Assembly (NCBI GenBank): GCA_021495925.1
Contig: JAKEKT010000138.1
Location: 1 to 64,000, forward strand
DNA: 64,000 nucleotides
Direction of reading: 5' to 3'
Source: Diplodia intermedia
Taxonomy: Eukaryota > Ascomycota > Dothideomycetes > Botryosphaeriales > Botryosphaeriaceae
Shown one piece after another: positions 54,321 to 64,000 of this stretch. Below the pieces are notes generated by a model that had not been told where the DNA came from, searched no databases, and saw only the letters and a list, made by a program, of their open reading frames with translations. How positions within the stretch are numbered: position 1 is the first letter of the stretch; every line of letters begins with the position of its first letter. Both the position numbers and the translations under genes were made by a program.

Positions 54321-56078
54321 ATGGCGTCGCCGCCCGTGCCCGGCCTCCTGTACGTGACCATGCAGCCGCGCGCCGGCGAGCTGTCGGACGCCGTGTTCCA
54401 CGACTGGTACAACAACGAGCACGGCCCGACGCGCCTGCGCCTGCCCTTCGTCGCCAACGGCTACCGCTACCGCGCCGCTGACCTCAATGATGGCGAAGGC
54501 TCCAAGGACAAGCCCGAATGGGTCGCCCTCTACGACATCCCCGACATGAACGCCCTCAACTCGGACGCGTACCTCAGCCTGCGCGGGCCGCCGCTGAAGA
54601 GCGAGCGCGAGGCCGCGACCATGAAGAAGATCCACGTCGACCGGCGCGTGTACGACGTCGTGAGCGACAAGAAGAAGGCGGGATACAAGGAGCTCGACGA
54701 CGTCGTGGACGCGGACGGTAAGGGCGTGCTCGTGTCGGTGACGTCCATCCTGAAGCCGGGCGCGGACGAGGCCGAGTACAAGCGGTGGGCGGAGGAGGAG
54801 CACGTGGAGCTGCTGTCCAAGGTGCCCGGCTGGCGGCGGTCGAGGCGGTTCAAGTACTCGTCCGTGGTCAAGCCGCTGGGGCCGGCCGACGAGGTGACGC
54901 ACACCGAGTACATGGCGCTGCACGAGTACGATCCCGAGAACGGGCTGGGCACGTCGCCCGAGTTCAAGGCCGCCACGACCACGCCGTGGACGACCAGGGT
55001 CAACGCCGACATCGTGGGCGAGAAGAAGCGCCGCGTCTACAACCTGGCCTACACCTTCGGCCCCGCGCCCCGCTACCTCTCCTCGCTCGCCGCCGGCGAC
55101 GTGCCCGAGTTCAAGCACCCGGACGGCGTCACCAAGACCATCCCGGCCTCCAACGGCGCGTCCGCCGCGATCGAGTCCTACATCACCACTCCGGACGGCG
55201 TGAACCTCGAATACCGCCTCGACGGCGGCGCCTCCAGCTCGGACGCCTCGCCCCTCGTCGTCCTCGTCAACTCCATCCTCACCGACTACCACATCTGGGA
55301 CGCCTTCGTCGCCTCCTTCCTCGCCGACCCGGCCAACGCGCACTACCGCGTCCTCCGCTACAACCCGCGCGGCCGCAACAGCGCCTGCGGCAGCGCGCCC
55401 GTCACCGTCGACCTCCTCGCCGCGGACGCCGTCGCCCTCCTCGACGCCCTGCGCGTCGCCAGGGCCGCCTCCGTCGTCGGCGTCAGCCTCGGCGGCGTCA
55501 CCGCCCTCGCCGCCGCGCTCAACCACCCGTCGCGCGTGTCGTCCTTCGTCGCCTGCGACACCAACCCCGTCGCGCCCGCCGCCAACCCCCAGCTGTGGGC
55601 CGACCGCATCGCCGTCGCGGACGCCGAGGGCGCGACGGCGGCGTCCTACGGCGGCGCGGCCGCGCTGTCGACCGTATCGTCCGACGACGCGCCAGTCGTC
55701 GGCGAGCGCCTCGCCGAGGCCACGGTGCGCCGCTGGTTCGTGCCGCGCTCGTACGACGACGCCGCCCTCGCGCCGGCCCTCGACGCCGTCAAGGCCGCCG
55801 TCGAGCGCAACAGCCTGCACGGCTTCAAGACGGCCGTGCGCGCGCTGTACAGCTACGACTACGCGGAGCGCATGAAGGCGGGGGTCGTGCCCGGCGCGTT
55901 CCTCGTCGGCGCCGGCGACGGCAAGCTGCCCGAGGGCATGAGGAAGATGGCCGAGGGCTACGCGGACGGCGGGGGCCCGTACTACCTCGTCCAGGACGCC
56001 GGGCATCTGCCCATGGTCGAGAGGCCCGAGGTCGTCAAGGGGCATGTGGTCGAGTTTTTGAGGTCGAATGGGTTGTAG
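54321..56078 (+). CDS. Fusion: tandem EthD-like alpha/beta-barrel domains plus enol-lactonase-type alpha/beta hydrolase
   Basis: A single exon of 585 residues. Residues ~1-115 and ~130-235 are two dimeric alpha/beta-barrel (EthD-like) units, each with a W-(Y/A)-x2-EH-like core (FHDWYNNEHGPTRLRLPF; YKRWAEEEHVELLSKVPGW). From ~275 follows an alpha/beta hydrolase: PLVVLVNSILTDYHIWD, YNPRGRNSA, nucleophile S389 in VVGVSLGGV, a candidate acid D533 (VGAGDGK) and H562 (DAGHLPMVERP), the layout of 3-oxoadipate enol-lactonases. Next to the carboxy-muconate cyclase, it probably hydrolyses (with or without decarboxylation) the lactone to beta-ketoadipate, as PrcC-type enzymes do in Aspergillus; this is inference. 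It is intronless and much more GC-rich than neighbouring multi-exon genes. Confidence 0.87.
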   Translation: MASPPVPGLLYVTMQPRAGELSDAVFHDWYNNEHGPTRLRLPFVANGYRYRAADLNDGEGSKDKPEWVALYDIPDMNALNSDAYLSLRGPPLKSEREAATMKKIHVDRRVYDVVSDKKKAGYKELDDVVDADGKGVLVSVTSILKPGADEAEYKRWAEEEHVELLSKVPGWRRSRRFKYSSVVKPLGPADEVTHTEYMALHEYDPENGLGTSPEFKAATTTPWTTRVNADIVGEKKRRVYNLAYTFGPAPRYLSSLAAGDVPEFKHPDGVTKTIPASNGASAAIESYITTPDGVNLEYRLDGGASSSDASPLVVLVNSILTDYHIWDAFVASFLADPANAHYRVLRYNPRGRNSACGSAPVTVDLLAADAVALLDALRVARAASVVGVSLGGVTALAAALNHPSRVSSFVACDTNPVAPAANPQLWADRIAVADAEGATAASYGGAAALSTVSSDDAPVVGERLAEATVRRWFVPRSYDDAALAPALDAVKAAVERNSLHGFKTAVRALYSYDYAERMKAGVVPGAFLVGAGDGKLPEGMRKMAEGYADGGGPYYLVQDAGHLPMVERPEVVKGHVVEFLRSNGL

Positions 56079-58650
56079 ATGCCTGGATTTCTTTTTTTTT
56101 TTTTTGTGGTGGGAGAGATGGTGGGGGTTGGTTGTTGGTGTGATGGAGCAACTGCCTACGGCCGGCCGAAGTGCTGTACCTACGGCCCCGTCCCGCCAGG
56201 TATGATTGTGACGATGATACGTAGATGTGTGTACACGCCAACAACAAGGAACGTGAGATTCCCGACTAGCAGAAGTGGCCATCGCAGACTTGTCGGTTTT
56301 GGACTCACTCAAATATTATGCAGAGACCTAGGCGAGCAAGTGAGAAAAACGGAGGGTCCCTACAGGCTCGGAGGGGGGGTTTTGTAACTGGCGTCCCAAA
56401 GTAGAAAATTATTCATGTTGGGATTCGTTACGTTCGGCCATACGCACTTTGTTTCTCCTTCGCTGTCTTAAGACGGCCCGCCATGCCTTTTCTATCGGCA
56501 TACTGTCTCGCCTCGGCTGGACACGAAGTTGATCCTTTTCAAAGCATCTCAGACCCGCCGTGTATTTTTGATTCTTGGCCTCAACGGATGACTTGCAACA
56601 ACCCTTCATTATTCCTGACAGGGGGGGCAGTTTCCTTCGAGTTGTGCAGTGTGTATAGGAGAGTGGCCGACTGATATGACATGATATACGGCGCCGCCGT
56701 TTAAGTGGGGATGGCATCGGCATTTTTACGCTGGTGGCGGCATGCTTGCCATGCTGGGTAGGTCAGAGGTTGCTAGTCGATACGAACTTGAGGAAGGCCG
56801 CGGTGCTACCCGCATTGAAGGCGTCGGTTATAGTTGGGCATATGTCCGAGGCGCATATCTCAGTGAGAAAGAGGGTCAGGGATAGGAAGTCGGGGCGAGG
56901 GAAGCATGGCATTGCGTTGCCATGGAAGCACCGTGAGAAGGTTCCATGTCGCTAGGTTGTTTATTCGCGTGCTTGAGTGATAGGTTGGCTGAAAGGTAGT
57001 AGAAAGATCGGAGAAAGGGTTCGGAACTATTGTAGCCTGGATATCGTGCGGTATCAGTTACTCATGTGTAAGTTCTGTTCCAGATCTCGAGAGAGTAGCT
57101 GGGTCCATGTCATGATCCCATTTTGCGATTGCTTACTAGACCACGAGACGGTTTTGATCGACGGACAGGCGTTTATCTGCCTCTCCGGAGGCTCGACCTC
57201 TAGTGAAGCATGCCAGAGACCACTAATATGTTACTTAGCCATGTCAGTGGCTAGGTATGAGTACGAGGTGGAGTGACGTTTGATGAAGTACTGCACAATC
57301 GTCGGTTATTGTTTAGTCGATACACTGATCCTGGCGCCAGTGGCAAGACAACACTAACAAAAAAAATTGAGCCGTAGAGTGCTTCAACTGCGCGTGCAAG
57401 AACTGATAAGGTAGTTCTTCGCGCAGAGCGTCATCGTTCGCCACATGAAGGGCTACAGAAGACCACTCTCGTGAATAGCCAACAGGAAGTAAGTAATGTA
57501 CGCTGCAAAGGGGGTAATTCCGCAAGAAGTCCGAAGCCAAGGCTAGAGTGCGCGTTTGGTCAGGGTCTAGACATCCGGAAAAACCTTCAAGACGATGCAA
57601 CGCCGTTCCACTTCGGCGCGGGCTAGTGACGTCTCGCAATAAGTCGCCTCATCTCGGGATATCGTGAGCCCAGTCGGTGGCTTGTCCGTTCCGATTTTGC
57701 GTTACGTGAAGCGTTCAGCCGATTACATGACACAAAGAGGAACGAGTTTCCGGTCCGCCGACTCGAGAGGTGGAAGTGAGGAAGTGAGAAAGTCGAGGGC
57801 CAGGACAAGAAGAGGATAGCAGAGACAATCCGAGGGTGTTCTCGCACACCGCTTTGCGCCGTCGTCCATGACTCTCTCCCTGCGTTGCTTCCCTTGCGGC
57901 TCTGCTTGCCCAGAGCGCTTGAATGGTGCCAAGGAGTCTCAGCCCTTCCTAATGCGACCTCGCCGTGAGACGATCATTTCGGCCGAGCTCAGTGCTCGCT
58001 CACCAGCGCGGAGCACGAGCAAGAAACGGAAGAGTCCACGATGAAGGGAAAGGAGAACGCCGCAATCCGTCGGGGAAATGGATGCCGAGCAGGTGGGCCG
58101 GGTGTCGACTTGGGCGTCCCTTGCGATGCCTTACGTCGCCCAACCGAAAGCCAAGCTCTTCACTCTGCCTCATCACGAGAGAAACGGCGGCCGCGAGGCT
58201 CTTCGGCAATGGCGACGGCAGCCAGCCGCAGCGGAAAAGCGGGATTGCGGCGCGCTCGCTGGCCGGCCTGGTCGCGTGGTACGGAGGGTTGATTCCTTGG
58301 CGCGAACGGAAGGCGGTCAAGCGGCGGGCCAACCCCAGAACAGGATTGGGAGCCGCGACATCGCTCCTCCCCCAGTTGCGTGTCAGTGTCCCCACGGGGC
58401 GCCCGGCATTTGCCTTTCCCACCAACCGGGGCCCATCACCAAGGCGCGCCGAATTTCCCCTTCCGACAAGGCCGCGAAAGTAAAAAGCCCGTGAGGCGCC
58501 TGCCCGGGTGCGACTGTGTGATCCCATCGAACGATCCCACGCACGAATGCAAGAGGAGGAATGACACGCCGGGGCGCCTTGCGTCCGATGCCCCTCGGTA
58601 CATATGCACCCCGGGTTTTCCTTGATTCGCGCCGCCCACACTCTCAGCCG

Positions 58651-58658
58651 TATAAATA
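58651..58658 (+). promoter_or_regulatory. Orphan TATA box
   Basis: TATAAATA in an otherwise GC-rich stretch, 43 bp upstream of an ATG at 58694. It looks like a core promoter, but the transcript it would serve is not clear. Confidence 0.35.
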
Positions 58659-58693
58659 CCGTCCGGGGCCCCGTCCCTACGCGCGCGCACGCA

Positions 58694-58720
58694 GGATGGG
58701 GAAGCCCAAGCCTAGGCCCA
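58694..58720 (+). other. Candidate tiny first exon (MGKPKPRPK followed by GTATGT)
   Basis: Nine codons end exactly at a consensus donor. The following ~440 bp before the convergent MFS gene offers several acceptors but no recognisable second exon, so this may be a non-coding or very short transcript, or chance. Confidence 0.2.
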
Positions 58721-59165
58721 AGGTATGTCATCTCTCTCCACCTACCCCAATTACCTCACTGTGTCCCACTCACCCTGTTTACCTCATCGTCCCACCCTAC
58801 CCAGCCACCCACACCCACATCCCCCATCCATTCATTTCACTACTGCACCATGACGAAAGACCGAAGATCAGGTTTGGAAGCGAAGAGTGTTCGGCTTCTA
58901 TTCATTAACTATATATATACAGACACAAGCGTGGGAATCATTATGCTCCCAGAGGGCACTCGGCGACCTCGGGATACTCCAAAAAAGAAAACGATCTTTT
59001 CCCCAATAAACACCGTCAAATGCGAACCAACAGGACGAACACAACGCGTTCTATCTCTATTCGCCTTCTTTCTTTTTCGCTGCCCAGACCAGCTGAGATC
59101 AAACTGTTCCAAGACGGAAAGAGCATGGGAAAAAATTCATTCAGGGACCTTGCAACACATCTCCT

Positions 59166-60937
59166 CTAGTGGACGGGGTTGGTGAGCGTGGGCTCCACCG
59201 ACGTGCCCTCCTCGTCGCTCATGGCCTCGTCCTCGCTGATGAGGGCAAGCTTGCTGCGAGCGCGCAGCGCCGGGCCAAACTTGAACATGACGAAGGGGAT
59301 GAAGGTCAGGACGACGGCGACGAGCGAGAGCAGCAGACCGGCCCACTGCGAGCCCATGTTGTGGAAGAACTGCGTCGCGAACAGCGGCGACACGGCACCG
59401 AGCGTGTTACGCATCAGACCCTGGCCGGCGATGGCCGAGGACGAGTTCTGGCCGTAGCAGTCGGCCGTGTACGAGTAGCACGACTCGAAGATGAAGAAGA
59501 TACCGATGGCGATCAGGGCGAGGGCGATGACGGGACCGACCCAGATGAGGTAGCCGTACTGGGTGAAGGAGTAGATGAAGAGGCCGATGGGCAGCCAGAC
59601 GGCACCCCAGAGAGCACCGTACAGACGCGCCTCGGGAGCGACGTTGCCGTTCTGCTCGACGTTCATTTTCTCGTACTTGCTGATCTGCAGGAAGTTCAGG
59701 CCGAAAGCGATGGTAGTGCCGACGCAGAGCGCGATGTAAGGAAGACCAGCTGCGGACAACATTAGCAAGAGCTAGGGAATTTTGGGGGAATTTGCAAAGA
59801 GGAGGACTTACAGACACCCTCATTCCAGCCGTGCTTCTCGGTGAAGGTAATGGGGATAACCGAAAGGAAGAGGAAGGTCAGGAACCACGCGAAGGCGATC
59901 CAGAGACCAAAGGCAAAGACGACGGGCTCGGTGGCAAGCATCTTGACGGCCTTGACGGACGAGGCGTTCAGCATCTGCTTGATGTTCCTGGCCTCGAGAT
60001 CCATCTGGGCCTTGTAACGCTCGTCGCCAGTCGCGGCGCGGAGTGCCTTGGCGCGCTTGTGGAGCGTCACACCACCGCGAGTCTCCTTGAAGAACACCAG
60101 GATGATGATCAGAAGAGGAACACAGGAGATACCCTGGATGCCCTCAATCCAGCGCCAGCCGATCGCCTGGTCGATGAAACCAGCGTAGATGGGAGCACCG
60201 ACCGTGCCGAGGATAGCGACGTAGGAGAAGAGGGCCATGGGCCTCGAGCGCTTCTCCGGAGGGTACATGTCGTCGAAAGTACCGCCAACCAAGATGGTAC
60301 CAACGCAACCGAACAGACCGAGGAAGGCGCGCATGACCAGGATGGTGGCGATGTTCTTGCCGAGGGCAAGACCGATGAAGGTAATGCAGAAGCAGAGGTA
60401 TGCTCCGACGTAAATGACCTTACGGCCGACCAGCTCGCAGAAAGGAGCCAGGAACATGGGAGCCAAAGCGCAGACGAAGTTGAACAGGAAGAGACCAAGC
60501 TGGCCAATTTCCGTCTCGACACCAAATTCCTCGCACATGCTGCTGACACCAGAGCTGTATGCCGTGGTGGCGAGACCAATGGTCAGGGTCATGAGGCACA
60601 GCAGTGCCGTCGACATGGATTTCCGGGCGTTGCTCCAGTTGAAAGGGTTCTCGGCATCGCCAGGGGCGAATCTCAGCAGGATGAAATCCTCGCCCTCATG
60701 GCGGTGGTGGTCGAAGTAGGTGAGGGGCATGTCGATCTCGACCTCGGTCAGCGGACCATGCGAGGCGCCCTTGTCCTCCTCGGCGTGGAGAGCCTGGAGG
60801 TACTGGCCGCCGGCAACGCATCCCTTGGACTTCTGGACCGGCTTCTCACCCGCAGTGGACGATTGGGAGGACTCGGGGTTGCTGCCACCCTCCACGTGGG
60901 AGACATTGTTGTTCTGGTTGTGGGATTTGCGGACCAT
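59166..60937 (-). CDS. MFS multidrug-type transporter (DHA1-like, 12 TM)
   Basis: Two exons (60937-59812, 59749-59166; 62-nt intron) give 569 residues. A ~95-residue polar cytoplasmic N-terminus ends in DAENPFNWSNARKS, the fungal signature just before TM1 in drug/proton antiporters. Further landmarks are ELVGRKVIYVGAYL (loop 2-3), RAFLGLFGCVGTILVGGTFDDMYPPEKRSRP and GWRWIEGIQGI. About twelve helices are countable and the C-terminal tail is acidic. Such transporters export toxic or aromatic compounds or polyamines at the plasma membrane. In-frame ATGs upstream (to 61045) are judged leader. The gene is not directly adjacent to the aromatic cluster (3 kb away), so a functional link is only possible. 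Confidence 0.93.
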
Positions 60938-63633
60938 TTTGACTGTTTGTTGGAGAGGAACGGATGGAAAGGTACCAGCTACATCGCACAGCACTCCACG
61001 GGACGAGGGTATATAAAGGACGTGCCAAAAAGGAGCAGAGGGCAACGCTCCAGTCGGCCTGGCGCCACGGCGACGAGTGCAAGCGTGTCACTCGATGGTC
61101 CCCCGATGACGTTGGACTCCATCGGGTCCGAACGAAGGCCAGGCCGATGCTGCGACGACCAGCAAGTGTATCCACCACGGACCTCGCAAGGTCCAGGAGC
61201 GGACCAAACGGCGTGGCGGACCATACCAGGATGAGGCGAACAAGCAGAGCGAGAAATCTCCACTGTCGGAGCTCAAACAGCACCGGGGAAACCGAGCTCG
61301 GCGAAACTTTTTCAGCACCCGGCCGCTGGAATTGGCTTCCATCCTCAGCATTGCTCGCTCATCTCGACGTGCAGAGCCAAGTGCAGCCGACCGGCTGCTC
61401 CCAAGGCGCGGGCCGCAGGCGGCGCGGCGCAGACGCGCAACAGCAGAGCTGGCCTGGAGGAAGGTGGACCGAGGAGGAAGTCAAATTTGTCGAAAAGTGG
61501 GCTCTCAACGGAAGCCGGGCCTGCCGCCGCAAAGCCGCCGCGGTTCTGGCGGTGCCAGATCAACAGCCTTATCGATTATGTCAGCCCGACAGCCACTGCC
61601 ATCCCGGCCGCAAGCCCTGTCGATCGGAAGATCCAAGCAGAAGAGCCGCTCGCGCATGCCGGCAGGCGGCTTATAGCCGTCGGGAGCGCGCGGTTCGTTG
61701 CGGCTTGGTGCCGAGCGCGACTCGCCGGGGGCCTGGCGATGATGTCACGGCGGCGAGCTCGTAAAAGACGCCGGTCGCGCACCTCACCCCCAGGCAGCAG
61801 AGAGTGGACTGGGTCGGACTGGCAGGCGCTGGAGGCCGCTGGCGTCGGTGGCGCCCAAAGCAAAGCCGGGCTGGAGCGTGCAGTGGCAGGCCTCTGTGCC
61901 CGTGAAAGGCGATGGCAGTGGGTCTACTGAGGGCGTTCCGCCAGCCGTGCCGCTAGCGCCGCGAGCTGCTTGTCCCAACTGCCCCTGCCGACAACACCAC
62001 GCCGACCTCCGCAGCGCTCAAACACCTCTACCCGCGCCGCCGGGTGCGCATCACGACGCCGTCGGCTGACCGGCGTGGTCGCGTGCCTGCCCACGCACGC
62101 TGCATCGGCGAGCCGATTGTCGAGGGTGTCGCGTTGCATTGCGTGCCGACTGCGACGCCGTGCAGCGCGGCTCCACTGATTGCACCACGCCGGTGCCGCC
62201 TGCCCGCCTCGCGACGGACCATTCTCCTATCTGGCCAAGAGTGGACGCAGGTTGACAGTAGCAGCGTCCGGATGTGGAGGCTCAACGGTGGGTCGCTCGC
62301 ACGCGTTCGTCGCTCCGACCTCACCGCCCACTCGATGCTCAGTGCTGTCGGGCCCATTGTGGGCTGATGGGGCTCAGCTCTCCCAGCTCTGAGGAAATTG
62401 TCGAGAGACCCATGGGGCGCCCGCAGCACCTCCTCATTTCCTCCAGCTTCTCAGTCTCCAATCTCCATGAAATCCCCGGCACGGAGAAGATGGAGTACTC
62501 TGGAGAAAAGCACGCCACGGGACGACGCCTGCAGCAGCGCCCTAGACGCGCAACGGCGCGCCCGGTACGCACGAGTGGTGGACGGATGGCTCGGCCGGGA
62601 GCAGCAGACAGTCTGCCCGACGCTTGTCCAGCCGTGACGTCACAGGGTCCTGCACTGAATTTTACTCGACACATCGGCGTGCTTCTTCATGGCGGATTTC
62701 TTGCAGTCGTTCCGACTTGCTCCTGGCCCTGCGCGAGGCTACGGAGCGGATTCTCGCCGGAGCGGGTCTGCTGGCCCTGCCGCCGTCGGGATTGGCGTTC
62801 GCGGTCCAGCGGCAGCGCTCGGCGGATGCCGCTCTGTCGCAAGGCTCGACGGCGTCATCGATCAAAGCGTTCAAGCTAAGCGTCGCGGACAGCCATCGCC
62901 CACCACACCGCCCGTCCTGAACAGGAGACTGTCAACACACGTGGTTCGATCCTGGGACGTGAAACCCCATCCGCTGTCGCGGAGCTCCCGCGTTGGCCCG
63001 GTGAATCATGAGGCCCGTCAAAATTTCCCTGCTTCTTCTCCGCGCTGGGAAGGCACGACCGCAAAGTCCCGCATGCGGGCGGAGTCTGGAGAGCGTCGCT
63101 TGCCTCCAGCTTTCTCGCGCGTCCCCATGGTCCCGATATCGCGGCACAGCGCCTGGAATCACGCCGATGAGAGACTTTCGCTCGGCAATCTCGTCTCCTG
63201 CGCGTGGAGCAGATGCCTGCTTGGAGCAAGTGTTGTCCCCTTTGGGTCCGCCGCTCTGTCCTACCTCTGGTCACCCTGAGCTCGGTCGGGCCAAGGCAGC
63301 TGCACTCCCGTCCCACGAAACACGTTGAGGGCCGAAGAAGCAGCTAGCCGACCGCCAAGCACGGTTCGGGCGCCTGGCCTTCCATGCGTGCGTGCATCGC
63401 TTACGCGGGATCCGTGGTGTTCGGCATTCACTGCTGATAGGTCGTTTCCCCGTCCCAGCTGGCCTCGGGCGCTTTCCCCCTGGAGAAAGTGAGGCTGGGA
63501 TGCTGCCCGAATCACGAAGGATTCGAGGCCGTTTGCGGTTGCACTCGTAGCCTCCTGACTAGATCCACTTTTGCCGTCTCCGTTACAGGCGCTACTTTGC
63601 TGGTCTCTGCACTGACAGTTGCCGTAATCAATA
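60938..63633. other. Gene-poor GC-rich stretch, 2.7 kb
   Basis: Beyond the MFS promoter, this high-GC DNA has many overlapping long frames on both strands, none with a domain, signal peptide or convincing splicing. I see no transposon, tRNA or rRNA signal. Confidence 0.45.
61010..61018 (-). promoter_or_regulatory. TATA box of the MFS transporter gene
   Basis: TATATAAAG on the plus strand (CTTTATATA on the coding strand) ~73 bp upstream of the start codon at 60937. Confidence 0.45.
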
Positions 63634-64000
63634 ATGGCCGATGGTGCCGCAGCCAGTGGCCGAGCGGTCGAGAATGTGTAAGTACCTGGAGTCGCTTTGT
63701 GAATCCCCACAACCACCTCGATCCCCCGGTCTGTTTACCTCTTTCCCGTGACCGAGCGCCTCTTTGCCTCCCACCCTCTGTCCGCGTCGAGACCAACGGG
63801 TAGCCCCTTTGACGTTCTAGCCAAATCTCTACCGCGGCTCATCAGCCGCATGGTGGTACTGCATAATGAGGCGGATTCCCACATCTAGACAAGCATTGAA
63901 GATGCGGCTGAACGCTCATCAATAAGGGTCTGTACCGCACAGACAGGGTCTCGGCTTAGGACCGTGCAAAAAGAACGTGCAGCCCGTCTCATGTACAAGA
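63634..64000 (+). CDS. Possible 5' end of a gene cut by the window edge
   Basis: ATG at 63634 begins MADGAAASGRAVENV and runs into a GTAAGT donor at 63678 (first exon 44 nt, phase 2). The start context (CAATAATGGCC) is acceptable. The remaining ~320 bases would be intron plus perhaps a second exon; downstream acceptors such as CATCAG (~63847) and CATCTAG (~63890) do not give a long frame. Low Ala/Gly complexity at a start is common in fungal genes. The product is unknown, and the model depends on sequence beyond 64000. Confidence 0.3.

Larger units (their letters stand above)
56079..59165. other. Gene-poor stretch, 3.1 kb
   Basis: Mostly without features. The part before ~57.9 kb is lower in GC; 57.9-58.7 kb is GC-rich with meaningless long frames. 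A TATA box plus ATG-donor signal sits at 58651-58720 (listed separately). No RNA gene is evident. Confidence 0.45.

Noticed and set aside
54228..56312. 694-codon open frame on the minus strand, and 452 codons in another plus frame
   Set aside because: Shadows of the very GC-rich fused hydrolase gene; Arg/Gly/His/Val-rich nonsense composition.
59792..61234. 480-codon plus-strand frame
   Set aside because: Antisense to the MFS transporter and running into its promoter; no hydrophobic or domain pattern of its own.
62689..63279. 196-codon plus-strand frame
   Set aside because: High-GC region with equally long frames on other strands; no motif, signal peptide or splicing support.
63646..63720. 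tRNA-Leu/Ser-like A box (TGGCCGAGCGG)
   Set aside because: No B box at a suitable distance and no acceptor-stem pairing; the sequence fits a coding start better.
1..64000. CRISPR arrays, bacterial operons, ribosome-binding sites, rRNA, complete transposons
   Set aside because: None is visible; the genome is eukaryotic, repeats found are coding low-complexity arrays, and no transposase or reverse transcriptase frame was seen.

Overview
This window reads as nuclear DNA of a filamentous ascomycete (Pezizomycotina). Introns are short (about 49-117 nt, GT...AG with CTAAC/CTGAC-like branch sites), genes lie on both strands without operons, and there is a cell-wall-integrity MAP kinase, a fungal MoaA-MoaC fusion, GPI-type and secreted wall proteins, a GT34 glycosyltransferase, an unspecific-peroxygenase-like enzyme and fungal beta-ketoadipate enzymes. 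The species cannot be named from sequence alone. Exon/intron models were built by hand; for every complete spliced model the summed exon length is divisible by three and ends in the stated stop codon.

Layout. 0-3 kb: a secreted heme-thiolate peroxygenase (-) and a 159-aa small secreted protein (+). 3.9-8.9 kb: a 1575-aa molybdenum cofactor protein (-) with MoaA, a MoaC interrupted by a poly-Ser insert, and an unusual ~824-aa tail. 10-12 kb: GMC oxidoreductase. 13.7-14.2 kb: small hydrophilic protein. 14.8-16.4 kb: SLT2-type MAP kinase with an 11-nt exon. 17.2-19.3 kb: membrane-anchored pseudo-aspartic protease. 20.5-25.5 kb: 1671-aa GPI-type surface protein with eleven beta-repeats. 26.5-30.7 kb: divergent peroxisomal 4CL-like ligase and zinc alcohol dehydrogenase. 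30.9-32.6 kb: methionine-type permease with a GC-AG intron. 33.5-36.3 kb: SET-domain protein and a small mitochondrial membrane protein. 39-40.7 kb: secreted BBE-type FAD oxidase. 42.5-48.2 kb: GT34 glycosyltransferase, secreted intradiol dioxygenase, alginate-lyase-like protein. 49.5-56.1 kb: an aromatic-ring cluster (carboxymuconolactone-decarboxylase-like, intradiol dioxygenase, carboxy-muconate cyclase, EthD-like/lactonase fusion). 59.2-60.9 kb: MFS exporter. 61-64 kb: nothing recognisable except a possible first exon at the right edge.

How the genes fit together. The clearest functional unit is 49.5-56.1 kb. A cytosolic intradiol dioxygenase is divergent from a 3-carboxy-cis,cis-muconate cyclase across a ~0.5 kb shared promoter, and flanked by a CMD-family protein and an enol-lactonase-like hydrolase, so ring opening, cyclisation and lactone hydrolysis toward beta-ketoadipate lie together. 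A secreted intradiol dioxygenase, a 4CL-like ligase with a C-terminal AKL, an aryl-alcohol-type dehydrogenase, GMC and BBE flavoenzymes and a peroxygenase elsewhere in the window suggest a region rich in aromatic/lignin-related oxidation genes; this is inference from families.

Most notable signals: (i) in the molybdenum cofactor gene the MoaA half ends in Gly-Gly-stop, and one in-frame splice across that stop fuses it to MoaC, as in animal MOCS1; (ii) the long lineage-type tail on that protein; (iii) the tri-domain fusion inside the aromatic cluster; (iv) the surface protein and the pseudo-protease.
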